DNA of 64,000 bases, taken from Bacteroidales bacterium. GTDB taxonomy: Bacteria; Bacteroidota; Bacteroidia; Bacteroidales; F082. Below the pieces are notes generated by a model, which worked only from the letters and a program-made list of their open reading frames with translations, was not told where the DNA came from and did not search any database. Made by a program: the position numbers and the translations under genes. Positions 18,339 through 27,929 of this stretch are shown in pieces. Positions within the stretch are counted from its first letter, which is position 1; each line of letters begins with the position of its first letter. The stretch spans positions 1-64,000 of the forward strand of contig JAUYGX010000033.1 of NCBI GenBank assembly GCA_030690365.1. The letters are read 5' to 3'.

Positions 18339-20516
18339 ATGAAAAGAGCAGCATCAATCCTTTTTGTCAGTCTGATGGCTTTCGTTAGCATTTTTGGACA
18401 AAACGATCCTGAATATGGTAAGTTTTATGAATTTGAAGAGAATGAGGTAAAAGATTTTTGTTGGAATAGCAGCAATGCCAATACCCGTGACACAGTAGTC
18501 CCTGCCGATTGGAGGAATGAACCTGCTGTTTATCTGTATTTTGAGAATTTTTATGAAACCATCCGCCTGGCTTCTAAAGCGCATGCCATCAGCTATATTG
18601 CACATTACCGCATTAAAATACTGGACAAATCAGCTCTTGATGATTTATCCGAAATCCATTATTCGCAAGATCCGGTGGGCGATTATAGTTTAAACTACAT
18701 GAATGTCATCAGACAAAAAAACTACCTGGGAATCAAAGTGATAAAACCTGATGGAACTGAGATTGTACTAAAAAATGATGACTTTATTGAGGAAAAGGAC
18801 GGCGATAAAAAAGTGGCCGTTCCCAACCTGGAAATCGGTGATATTATCGATTACTACCAGTATACCTACGATTATGGAAAAGTTGGTACATATGTCGTAA
18901 GAGAACAATTTGTTATTGGCGGCAATTATCCTATCAAACACTTTAACTACCAGTTGCTTACCAACAAGCATTGGGACGTTATGTTCACCACCGGAAAAAA
19001 TGGTCCTGAAATTAAAGAGGAGATCATCGATAAAAAGTATTATAAATTCAGTGTTTCCGGATCCGATTTCCCTTCCTCTGCCCGCCTGTTATGGACCATG
19101 CCTTACTACGACTTTCCCTATATCAAGATGATGGTGAAGGAGGAAGTTAAAAATATGAAGACTAAAGAAGATGCCAAAAGCTATCGGACCACGGAGATTT
19201 CCAACGATAAAATAAAGGAAACCTTTAGTGCTTACTACATACAAGAAGCTAAAGCCGGAAATGAGTGGAACAGCTTTTTGAGGTATCTCAAAAAAAATGG
19301 CAAAAGCAATATAACCCGCGAGAAAAAACTGGAGGAGTACTTTTATTTTCTTAGACATCGCTTTAAGAATATGCATTATATCTACGATCAGTATAACAAT
19401 TCGGGATTGTATTTGGATGATGATGGAACCCGCCAACTATCGTCTTTAGCATTTACAGGTCATATGATTTATGGTTTGAATAAGCTAAAAATACGGTACG
19501 ATCTCGTGGCAGTTCCTGTACGCCGCTTTGGACCCTTCGACGATCTGTTGAGTGTTTCAGAAACAAGTTACATGATCCGGGCCAAATTAAAAGATCCTGT
19601 ATTTATTTATAAACCAAGCGTTTTCACTCCATACAACGACCTTCCTTATTTTGTTGAGGGTGTTGAAGGATTTGCCCTTAGCTCACCTGATGGTAAAATC
19701 AAAAACCTGAATGTCAAAACCACAACTACTCCTGTTTCCAGTCCTGAGGAAAATTCTACCACCCAGGTTATTGATGTAAAATTCAACACCGAAGATCCCA
19801 TGAAACTCGACATCAATACCGATATTACCTATAGCGGTGAAACCATGCGCGAACCCAAGGAATTTTATGTAGATGATTTTGCCATGATCTGGGCCGAAAA
19901 CGATCGCTATGAAACTAAAAAGTGGGGGTCAGACGAGCAGGCTACCAAAAAAGTTCAGGTGCAAATGGAAGAATTTACTGCTTCAAAAGAAAAAGAACGT
20001 AAAGAACATTTTGAGGCTCTTGCCAAAGGTGAGTACGAAACCGATGATATTGAACTGGGCAACTATAGCAATCTGAATACCGGAAACGAACCCGGCGAAT
20101 ATGATCTTAAAATCAATTTTGAATGTACCGCTGGTGGTTTAGTTAAAAAGGTGGGAAACAACTACATTATAAAGGCGGGGCAACTTATGGGAAGTCAGGT
20201 TACCATAGATGAGGAAAATATGGAAAGAACCGTAGACATTTATATGAACTATCCCCGGGTTTTTAATTATGCGATAACGATCAATATTCCAGAAGGATAT
20301 GAAGTTTCAGGACTTGAAGGTTTTAATGTTTCGGTGAACAATGCAACCGGTTCGTTGATTGCAGTGGCAGAGTACAACCAAGGTGTTGTAACCATCAAGG
20401 TGAGTAAGACTTATACACACAATTTCGAGGATGCAGAAAATTGGGGTTTGATGAAAGAATTTCTGATTCCGGCTTCGGCCTTCCCTTCCAAAGAGCTATT
20501 GCTGAGAAAGATATAA
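18339..20516 (+). CDS. Secreted DUF3857/transglutaminase-like paralog, probably catalytically inactive
   Basis: Same architecture as the previous gene, but the Cys/His/Asp triad positions are not recognisable (LDDDGTRQLSSLAFTGHMIYGL; SYMIRAKLKDPVFIYKPSVF). Confidence 0.75.
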   Translation: MKRAASILFVSLMAFVSIFGQNDPEYGKFYEFEENEVKDFCWNSSNANTRDTVVPADWRNEPAVYLYFENFYETIRLASKAHAISYIAHYRIKILDKSALDDLSEIHYSQDPVGDYSLNYMNVIRQKNYLGIKVIKPDGTEIVLKNDDFIEEKDGDKKVAVPNLEIGDIIDYYQYTYDYGKVGTYVVREQFVIGGNYPIKHFNYQLLTNKHWDVMFTTGKNGPEIKEEIIDKKYYKFSVSGSDFPSSARLLWTMPYYDFPYIKMMVKEEVKNMKTKEDAKSYRTTEISNDKIKETFSAYYIQEAKAGNEWNSFLRYLKKNGKSNITREKKLEEYFYFLRHRFKNMHYIYDQYNNSGLYLDDDGTRQLSSLAFTGHMIYGLNKLKIRYDLVAVPVRRFGPFDDLLSVSETSYMIRAKLKDPVFIYKPSVFTPYNDLPYFVEGVEGFALSSPDGKIKNLNVKTTTTPVSSPEENSTTQVIDVKFNTEDPMKLDINTDITYSGETMREPKEFYVDDFAMIWAENDRYETKKWGSDEQATKKVQVQMEEFTASKEKERKEHFEALAKGEYETDDIELGNYSNLNTGNEPGEYDLKINFECTAGGLVKKVGNNYIIKAGQLMGSQVTIDEENMERTVDIYMNYPRVFNYAITINIPEGYEVSGLEGFNVSVNNATGSLIAVAEYNQGVVTIKVSKTYTHNFEDAENWGLMKEFLIPASAFPSKELLLRKI

Positions 20517-20589
20517 TACTGATTCATAGCATCGGAATTTTTCACAACAATTTAACAGTTTAAAACCGATCTAAATAAAATTGTTTGTG

Positions 20590-20597
20590 TAGTTTTG
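20590..20597 (+). promoter_or_regulatory. -7 element TAGTTTTG upstream of slyD
   Basis: Exact TAnnTTTG match 32 nt before ATG 20629. Confidence 0.45.
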
Positions 20598-20628
20598 CAG
20601 CCAAATTGATACTTAACAGTAAATTGTT

Positions 20629-21342
20629 ATGAAAATTACTAGTAATACCGTAGCCGAAGTGGCTTATAAAATAAAACTGGACAACCAACAAGGTGAGATG
20701 ATTGAGTTTGCTGACGAGCAAAGTCCACGCTCCATGATTTTTGGTTACAACCGAATGATCCCTGGTTTTGAAACACATATGGATGGTTTGCAAGCCGGAC
20801 AATCGTTTGAGTTTTCGCTGAATCCGGAAGAAGCCTTTGGAAATTATGCCGATAACCTGATTGTCGATGTACCCAAAAAAGCGTTTTATGTGAATGGTGC
20901 CTTAAAGGAAGACTTGCTCTTTTTGGGAAATGAGATTGCCATGATGGATAGCCGTGGAAACCCGTTAAACGGGAAAGTGCTTGAGATTACCGGTGAAAAT
21001 GTGCGCATGGATTTTAATCACGGTCTGGCCGGAAAAAATCTTTACGTAGCCGGACAGGTAATCAGTGTTCGTGAAATTACCGAAGCCGATCTGGCCCCCA
21101 AAGGTGGCTGTGGTTCTGGTTGTGGCTGTGGAAGCAAGGATTCCTCCTCAGAAGATTCATGCTGCGGCGGCGGCGGTGGCGGACATCACGAACATGGTGG
21201 CGGCGGATGTGGCTGTAGCACCGAAGGATCGCATGAGGGTCATGGGCATCACCACGATCATGAATATACCGAAGACTGTCCGAGTTGTGGCAATCCGGCC
21301 GAAATGCGCGGAAAAGGTCATGGCGATTGTCAGTGTGGGTAA
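20629..21342 (+). CDS. slyD: SlyD-like FKBP-type peptidyl-prolyl isomerase with Cys/His-rich metal-binding tail
   Basis: FKBP/SlyD core (YNRMIPGFETHMDGLQAGQSFEFSLNPEEAFGNYADNLIVDVPKKAF...NPLNGKVLEITGENVRMDFNHGLAGKNLYV) then CGSGCGCGSKD...GHHHDHEYTEDCPSCGNPAEMRGKGHGDCQCG. Confidence 0.93.
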   Translation: MKITSNTVAEVAYKIKLDNQQGEMIEFADEQSPRSMIFGYNRMIPGFETHMDGLQAGQSFEFSLNPEEAFGNYADNLIVDVPKKAFYVNGALKEDLLFLGNEIAMMDSRGNPLNGKVLEITGENVRMDFNHGLAGKNLYVAGQVISVREITEADLAPKGGCGSGCGCGSKDSSSEDSCCGGGGGGHHEHGGGGCGCSTEGSHEGHGHHHDHEYTEDCPSCGNPAEMRGKGHGDCQCG

Positions 21343-21382
21343 CAAATTGATTTTTAGATAAGATATCTTTCATAGATTAGTT

Positions 21383-21430
21383 ACCGGGATTTACCAATGA
21401 GTTAATTTGGGAGATCCCGGTTATTTTTAT
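21383..21430 (+). terminator. Rho-independent terminator of slyD
   Basis: ACCGGGAT (21383-21390) / ATCCCGGT (21414-21421) stem followed by TATTTTTAT. Confidence 0.65.
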
Positions 21431-21453
21431 GTCCATTGTTCACCACTAGTAAG

Positions 21454-21969
21454 CTAAAATTCACCTTTTTCATTCATACCGATTGGGAATGCCGTCTTGT
21501 CCTTCCAATCTTGTGCTTGGAGTTCTGGAACTGGTTCTGAGTTAATTTTTGTATCAAAATCTTCTTTTGCTTTTTTAGTTAGGTCGTTTTCTATGTTTGA
21601 TGTGACATTTGCAAAAAAATCAACTGCTGTTGCTGGAATTTCTAAAAGAAAAATCTGTGTCTTATTTCCAATTTTGTAAATATCCAAGACTTTAAAGAAT
21701 GCGTTTGATGTTAAAAGAACATGTCCAAATTGTTTAGAGTCTGGATTGAATGCAGATAAATCTTTCGCATTAGCAGAAGCAATTAAGTAACGACAGTTTG
21801 CTACAAGTCCGCCATTTTTATAAGTCATATCAGTAAAACCACGTTCCATCAAAATTTGTCCTATCTGATATTTTGAAATTAGACCCTCAGAAAGTGTTGT
21901 GTCTCTGTAGAAAAGTGTCAGACCTGAAAATGTCTGCTTGTATATTTCTTCTATTTCAGTATTATTCAT
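21454..21969 (-). CDS. Hypothetical protein
   Basis: ORF extends to 22068, but MNNTEIEEIYKQTFSGLTLF (ATG at 21969) looks like the real start. No family recognised. Confidence 0.55.
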   Translation of the reverse strand: MNNTEIEEIYKQTFSGLTLFYRDTTLSEGLISKYQIGQILMERGFTDMTYKNGGLVANCRYLIASANAKDLSAFNPDSKQFGHVLLTSNAFFKVLDIYKIGNKTQIFLLEIPATAVDFFANVTSNIENDLTKKAKEDFDTKINSEPVPELQAQDWKDKTAFPIGMNEKGEF

Positions 21970-22064
21970 GTTGTATGAGTTTTTTTTACAATGACAGCCA
22001 ACACTGTCTTTACTTTTGCGAAACACTTCTTTAAAATCTGTACCTGACCATTTGCACGCTACCA

Positions 22065-23144
22065 TCATTCTCTAACTTGTAACTGATCTTCCAACGACCA
22101 AGCCCAAACCTTATCTATACCAAAAAAAGCTATCGGTGAGGCTTTATAAGAAATTGGCAAATTCTCTTCATTCCAGGATTTACCCAAATCTTCACTTCTG
22201 AAAAAACGAATTTTTTGAGAAACATTATCTTGCTCCTGAGCAAATACAGATATGCTTGATTCAAAAATGTTCGCCTTAATAACAGACAATCCTTTTGTTG
22301 GGAATTTAATTGCCAGGTAATTTTCTTTTTCTTTCAAATATATCAGCATTCCTTCTTGTTCATCTTCGGTAATTAAATACAAGTTATCTCTATTATCTAA
22401 ATATAAAGAAAAAGGATTGATGTTACTTGGTATCCGATTGGTTGTTGTCTCTCCGGTAGTTAAATTAAATCCAATATAATTACCAGTAAGTTGCGGTAAA
22501 TAATAAACAATTCCATTTTTACTTAATTCGTAACTACCGGATAATTTTGCTGGTAAGTGGAATAATCCAATCCAGGTTTTACCCCCGTCTTTTGTTTCAT
22601 AAATTGCTTCCTTGGAGTTGTAATATGGTAATTCATCTGAAGTTACTATTCCATTATTTTTTGTCCAAAACTTTATTTCTCTTAAATTAATTTCAGTAGT
22701 ACATGATAATTTCCAATTATCACCATTGTCTATTGACGTATATATATGGGAGCGAACACTATCAGCATTTTTGCCATAATAACTTTGGGTTAGAGCAAAT
22801 AAAGTAGAATCAATGTATTGGAAGCACAAAACCTCCCCTTTTTCAAATGGAATTTGTTTTTTCCAAACAGACCCTCCGTCTGATGTTTTGAGTAAAATAG
22901 CATCTTTAATTCGCGCCTTTTCTCTCCAGTCGATTTTGTAATCAATTAAATCAGAATTATCACCACCGAAAAACCCCACTTTTTCATTAATAAAATAAAG
23001 TTTTTTAAGAACATTATCATAGCCCATCCCATCAGTAGTATTGCTTGTACCATTTGTTTTTATAACTTTCCAATTCATTTTATCTGAGTTTAGATTACAG
23101 CTAATCAATAGAAGAACAACTGCTATACAGGTATATTTAGTCAT
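22065..23144 (-). CDS. Lipoprotein with BNR/Ycf48-like beta-propeller repeats
   Basis: Lipobox-like LLLISCNLN; repeats LLKTSDGGSVWKKQ, IYTSIDNGDNWKL, IYETKDGGKTWIGL, FFRSEDLGKSWNEE. Confidence 0.7.
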   Translation of the reverse strand: MTKYTCIAVVLLLISCNLNSDKMNWKVIKTNGTSNTTDGMGYDNVLKKLYFINEKVGFFGGDNSDLIDYKIDWREKARIKDAILLKTSDGGSVWKKQIPFEKGEVLCFQYIDSTLFALTQSYYGKNADSVRSHIYTSIDNGDNWKLSCTTEINLREIKFWTKNNGIVTSDELPYYNSKEAIYETKDGGKTWIGLFHLPAKLSGSYELSKNGIVYYLPQLTGNYIGFNLTTGETTTNRIPSNINPFSLYLDNRDNLYLITEDEQEGMLIYLKEKENYLAIKFPTKGLSVIKANIFESSISVFAQEQDNVSQKIRFFRSEDLGKSWNEENLPISYKASPIAFFGIDKVWAWSLEDQLQVRE

Positions 23145-23477
23145 TTAGTGCCATATAAAACGTTGATGTTTAATGTCATGAGTCAGCATAAATTCCCCAA
23201 ATAATGAGTAAGCTTTATTCACACTAAATTCTTTTTTTATGGCTTGTAACAGTCCTGGCTTATCCCCATCCTTTAAGTTAAAAATTGGATAGAATTTATA
23301 TACTTCCTCTGGCTCTATTGTATAGATATATTCATAATCAGAATCCCCGAAGGTTTCTTCAACGAATTTACCAGTATCATACCCATCAAAGTATAACTGG
23401 CCTTTCTCGTTAAAATATATCTGCATAGATATTTTTATGTTCGAGTTTTCCAAATAAAATAAAGTTATTTTTTCCAT
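23145..23477 (-). CDS. Hypothetical protein (110 aa)
   Basis: ORF whose stop directly abuts the next start (TAA|ATG). Confidence 0.55.
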   Translation of the reverse strand: MEKITLFYLENSNIKISMQIYFNEKGQLYFDGYDTGKFVEETFGDSDYEYIYTIEPEEVYKFYPIFNLKDGDKPGLLQAIKKEFSVNKAYSLFGEFMLTHDIKHQRFIWH

Positions 23478-23491
23478 TTTGCATTACTTTT

Positions 23492-25093
23492 TTAATTCTT
23501 TAAAAAATCTATCATTGGCTGAAATGGATCGCGAAAAGTAAGCGAACCGTCTTTTTCGAGGGTATATATCAGAGCCATCATTTTTGTATATCGGGCAGCG
23601 ACCATTTGCGTAATAGTTGCGCCATCTTCAGTTGAAATAACTTGCTCACCGCTTGACATTCTGATCAATTCTTTGAAGATTTCCAAATCGTCGTCGGGTG
23701 GGTTTTTCGCAATAGCCAATGCATGCGCTTCAGCATCTTCCCAAAACTCAGCCACATACTGATCATCACCGAGATGTCGGACACGAATATCGTATTCGTT
23801 TTCGATTCCCTGCTGTTCCATTTTTCCAATACTACCCAGAATAGCTAAAAATGTCCCAAAATTGAATATCTCAGTTTTCAGTTGTGCCTGCGCGATATAA
23901 TCATCCATTGATGTTACAAACAGCGACTGAAACTGGCTCTGTTTTTCTTCGGGCCAGGATTCCATTTTGGTTGCCAACAGCTTATTCTCGGGCAGTTCCG
24001 GATTTGAATTTTTAACTGATGTTTTCAGATCGTTTATGAATCTGCTGTGGATATTCAGAAATACCGGATCTTTTGCATCGAGATAAACCGGTTCCGGAAT
24101 GTCTGGTTGAGTGTTTTCATTTTCTACTACTGTCTCTGAAGTTTGTCCTGAAACAGATTGTTTTTTGATTTCAAAAGAAAAAGGAATCTCCTTGCGGATG
24201 ATGTCGGCCTCGTACAAAGTTACAAATGCAACATGCTCAACGGATATGTGATATAGACCATTGTTTTCGCTAACATCCCCAATATCTAACTCGTTCTGGT
24301 AGTCATCTAAAAAAGTCCACCTAAAGAGGTTTTTGTTGCCTTTATTGTAAAAATGAAAAGAAACATCATCGTCGTTGATCTCAACCAACGTAATTACTCC
24401 GTCGGAAAAAGGTTTCTCAATACCAATATCGGATTTGTATAAGGTGAGACTGGCAATATTTGCAGGTAGAATCATAACAACTTTACCTGAAACTGCTGAT
24501 AATTCAACCTCACCATCCAATGCACCGATTTTGCCGATTGTCGTGTAATCCTCGGGATTGCGCAGGTTAACTAACCGGCCTCCAAAGTAGAATGGTTTAT
24601 CGCCAGTTTGTTCATTAAGCGATACGAGTGTAAAATCATCGTCTGCGTAGCTTCCATCATCCTTTATTTCGGTATTACCTTGGTGATCAAGATAATCAAG
24701 GCCGTTGGTGCCTTTTGCATAGTCGATATAGACAAATACTACACCTTCGCTAATATTTGGAATATACGGAAAGACAATTTGTAAGTTCGTTTTATAACCT
24801 TCTGAGTCTTCCGGATATCTGAGGCCAAGCATGATGCCACCTGCAGTTGTAGTAAGAGGCTCGAATCCTCCGATAGGCCCCAAAGGTTGAGAAAGCAGCA
24901 GATCATATTCTTCTTCTGTAAGCGAAACATAATCATCGCCGGAAAAGTCAATTCTGTTTTCGAGGTCGGCGATGCGCTCTTCTTGATTGATGTTTGTTTT
25001 CATGGGTTGTTCATTTTTAGTAGTTTGAGAAAAGCAATTTGCTCCAACAAGAATCAGAAATGCAAGAGATAATTCAATTTTATTATATTTCAT
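23492..25093 (-). CDS. Hypothetical secreted protein (533 aa)
   Basis: N-terminal signal peptide (LSLAFLILVGANCFSQ); long uninterrupted ORF in an apparent operon. Confidence 0.7.
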   Translation of the reverse strand: MKYNKIELSLAFLILVGANCFSQTTKNEQPMKTNINQEERIADLENRIDFSGDDYVSLTEEEYDLLLSQPLGPIGGFEPLTTTAGGIMLGLRYPEDSEGYKTNLQIVFPYIPNISEGVVFVYIDYAKGTNGLDYLDHQGNTEIKDDGSYADDDFTLVSLNEQTGDKPFYFGGRLVNLRNPEDYTTIGKIGALDGEVELSAVSGKVVMILPANIASLTLYKSDIGIEKPFSDGVITLVEINDDDVSFHFYNKGNKNLFRWTFLDDYQNELDIGDVSENNGLYHISVEHVAFVTLYEADIIRKEIPFSFEIKKQSVSGQTSETVVENENTQPDIPEPVYLDAKDPVFLNIHSRFINDLKTSVKNSNPELPENKLLATKMESWPEEKQSQFQSLFVTSMDDYIAQAQLKTEIFNFGTFLAILGSIGKMEQQGIENEYDIRVRHLGDDQYVAEFWEDAEAHALAIAKNPPDDDLEIFKELIRMSSGEQVISTEDGATITQMVAARYTKMMALIYTLEKDGSLTFRDPFQPMIDFLKN

Positions 25094-25141
25094 TATGGTC
25101 GTTTTTAAATTATTTGAAGTTTATGAACAAATTCGGACTGA

Positions 25142-26716
25142 TTAATTCAGCCCTGTTTTAAATGTCTGGAATTTCTTCCAAAATTCGGGATCGTCTTCGG
25201 CTAATTCGTCGAGTTCGAGTTGGATACCGAGTTGTAAAATATCTTCCCAATCGAGTTTTAGCAGGGTCGTTGGAAGTGGTCTGGGTAAGTTGATGATTCT
25301 GGTGACAAGCATTTCAAATGCCAGGGAAAGATTATCTTCATTCAATAACGTTTGGATTTCACTTACATTTTCCGGTGATAAATAAGGTGAACTTTTCGTA
25401 AGGAGGTTAGTGAGTTTTCGGATGATAACTATTTCTTCTTCCTCTACTTCATTGACTTCCTCTGTCTTTGATTTGACGTTCCGGTTTGATCCTAAACGCT
25501 GATTGAAATCGATATAGAATTTCTCTAAAGGTTTCAGTGAGTCCAGATAAGCACGAAATTGATCCCCCTTTTTGATTTCCCCTCCGGTTCGGGATGGTAT
25601 CCAGAAAGAAAAATCTCTCTCAAGCGCAACAAAATCCGCTAATTTTGTAGTTGCTATCTGGGTATCCATTTCGATTCGATAGCGGAGATACCTGGTCTTC
25701 GGATTTGCCTTAATCACTATAGCTATGGCATAAACACCGGAAGTTTTAAGATCCTCATGGATTTCAGGATCACCTGTCGCAGGGACAATACTTTTGTGCC
25801 CACTTAATACAAGAAATAATAAGCAAAACAATGCAACCGTCACAAATCCAAAAAACAGGGGAGGAATCCAAAACTCTGACCAGGTGTTAACGACTCCTTT
25901 ATTTGGGTTGTTTGCCAGATAAATGACCTCCACCTGGTCTCCGGTTTTCAACCGGGACAATGGCTTGGTTGTTGATCCGTGAATGTTGTACGACTTATCA
26001 GATGCATCTTTAAAAGTGATCATCGGGAACACTCCGCTTATCGTTTTGCCATCGTTACTTTTCGAATAAATTCTTTCAGTTCCGGTGACATATCCAATTG
26101 TTTTAATACCATTTTTAAGCATGTCGATTCCTCTTTGTGAAGTCACATAGGTCCCCAACATGCAAGCAGGTATCGCAAAAAATAAAATTATTAAAACAGG
26201 AAAACGAACAGGATTAAGATGAAAGTGAGCAATGAGATTTGGCAGGAGATGAAAAGGATCATCCAACTTGTGATCATTAGAAATAAGGATTCCTCCCATC
26301 CACATCAGGATTAAAACAACAGTAAAACCCAGAACCAAGCCAGCCGGCCCTATAGGAAACTCCCTCCACAATAGTAGTTGGGCATTTTTTGGATTTGACT
26401 TTTCGTAGGCAACTTTTATTTCATCACCTGTTTGTGATGACGGTTTTAAGGAATAAGAACGACCGTGCACCTTGATATGTTCCCCTTCTGAGGTGACAAA
26501 TTCAACAAGGGGAGTTAATAAAGGAGCCTTTGTAGTATCTGTGCTTGAATGTGATGAACTGTCCATTCCCACCACAATGCCTTGTGCTTTTTCCCCTGTT
26601 ATCAGTAAGCTGACTGAATTTAGCATGATATATCCGGTTAGGAATATCAAAACCAGAACAATAACACTCAAAAACCAACTAACGAAACTTGTAGTCATGT
26701 CAATGCTATTAATCAA
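25142..26716 (-). CDS. DUF3592-like membrane protein
   Basis: Two copies of a TM segment followed by a DUF3592-like pattern (LLTPLVEFVTSEGEHIKVHGRSYSLKPSSQTGDEIKVAYEKSNPKNAQL; MITFKDASDKSYNIHGSTTKPLSRLKTGDQVEVIYLANNPNKGVV). Confidence 0.7.
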   Translation of the reverse strand: MINSIDMTTSFVSWFLSVIVLVLIFLTGYIMLNSVSLLITGEKAQGIVVGMDSSSHSSTDTTKAPLLTPLVEFVTSEGEHIKVHGRSYSLKPSSQTGDEIKVAYEKSNPKNAQLLLWREFPIGPAGLVLGFTVVLILMWMGGILISNDHKLDDPFHLLPNLIAHFHLNPVRFPVLIILFFAIPACMLGTYVTSQRGIDMLKNGIKTIGYVTGTERIYSKSNDGKTISGVFPMITFKDASDKSYNIHGSTTKPLSRLKTGDQVEVIYLANNPNKGVVNTWSEFWIPPLFFGFVTVALFCLLFLVLSGHKSIVPATGDPEIHEDLKTSGVYAIAIVIKANPKTRYLRYRIEMDTQIATTKLADFVALERDFSFWIPSRTGGEIKKGDQFRAYLDSLKPLEKFYIDFNQRLGSNRNVKSKTEEVNEVEEEEIVIIRKLTNLLTKSSPYLSPENVSEIQTLLNEDNLSLAFEMLVTRIINLPRPLPTTLLKLDWEDILQLGIQLELDELAEDDPEFWKKFQTFKTGLN

Positions 26717-26727
26717 TAATTTTGCCC

Positions 26728-27294
26728 TTATTTATTTTTAATTATTTTATCCAGGTCTAAAAGTCCAATATGTAAGTGATAAGGAATTGTATCATATCCT
26801 GATTCTGCGTTGTATGCAATGATATACTTCCCTTCTTTATAAAAGGTAATATCCTGAATAGAAAAAAAAAGTCCGCGACTGAACAGGATTTTAAACTCTT
26901 TGTTTGACAAGGTTTTAACAATCATATAATAGGTTTCTTCGTCGCCACGATATTGTCTGTCAATCGTTTCTAAATTCGCTTCTGAATATTTCTGTTTGTC
27001 GACAGGGATAGTATAAGCACGGTGATAATCTGTTTCATCGTCCACCGTAAATGGTTTTAATGTGTCCAGAATAGCACCGTTATCTGAATATAACAGCAGA
27101 AATGTTGAATCCGCATTTCTACCGAAAATGATTTTCGAATCTTTTACATATATGTGGCCAGGTATGCCTTCGACTTTTATATTCCAGTCGAAGTCTTTTG
27201 CTTTTAACTTATAGTCTTTGTGTCTCAAAAAAGTAAAGTTACACATCGTACAAGAGATTGATATGATGATTAATAGGATAATTTTTGTTTTCAT
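26728..27294 (-). CDS. Hypothetical lipoprotein
   Basis: N-terminal hydrophobic segment with SCTMC; overlaps the upstream gene by 4 nt. Confidence 0.55.
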   Translation of the reverse strand: MKTKIILLIIISISCTMCNFTFLRHKDYKLKAKDFDWNIKVEGIPGHIYVKDSKIIFGRNADSTFLLLYSDNGAILDTLKPFTVDDETDYHRAYTIPVDKQKYSEANLETIDRQYRGDEETYYMIVKTLSNKEFKILFSRGLFFSIQDITFYKEGKYIIAYNAESGYDTIPYHLHIGLLDLDKIIKNK

Positions 27295-27860
27295 ATTGGG
27301 ATTGTAGTCTTCTCTTTCTCCACTTTTTTTCCGGTTTTATCGATGTAAAACCAATGGTCGCTTAACCAAATCGAGTGTTCGCCATCTGATTGGGTTTTGC
27401 AATCGTTACTCACTTCAGCCACACCATTTTCAAAAGACCAGGCACAGTCGAATTGTGGTTTTATCACCACCTTGCCGGTCATGGAGTCGGCATAACCAAT
27501 TTTGCCATTCTCTATAATTCTAAAAAGACCATCTGATGGATAGTCCGGTCCATTATCGAAAGTGAATACCTTATACAAAACATTTTCTTTTCTGTCGATG
27601 GCAATAAAATCAATATTTGATTTTACAACTATGGCATAGGTTATAAATGTATCCGTGAAGCACATTGCATATTTTCCAGGTGGTATAGTGGTGTCGCCCT
27701 TCAAATTAACATAACCGAACCTGTCATTCACAGTGTCGTAAAATTTTAATAAATAGTCTTTTTCTGTAATCGCTTTTGGATTAATGGCTGTTCCACAACC
27801 GGTCATACTTCCCAGGAGAAAAAGTAGGATAAGTTTATTTATTGTCTTTAGAGTTTTCAA
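27291..27860 (-). CDS. WG-repeat-like lipoprotein
   Basis: Lipobox LLGSMTGCGT; WG-like repeats DRFGYVNLKGDTTIPPGKY, GKIGYADSMTGKVVIKPQFDCAWSFENGVAEV. Confidence 0.65.
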   Translation of the reverse strand: MKTLKTINKLILLFLLGSMTGCGTAINPKAITEKDYLLKFYDTVNDRFGYVNLKGDTTIPPGKYAMCFTDTFITYAIVVKSNIDFIAIDRKENVLYKVFTFDNGPDYPSDGLFRIIENGKIGYADSMTGKVVIKPQFDCAWSFENGVAEVSNDCKTQSDGEHSIWLSDHWFYIDKTGKKVEKEKTTIPI

Positions 27861-27929
27861 TAGGCCTCCTTTTCTAAATTCAGATTTTGGTTTTTTTCTG
27901 ATGGTTCCAGTGTGATACGATCCAATTAT

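Noticed and set aside
21065-21373. Alternative-frame ORFs (98 aa plus, 98 aa and 62 aa minus) over the slyD tail
   Set aside because: By-products of the Gly/Cys/His-rich low-complexity tail; the slyD frame is clearly coding.
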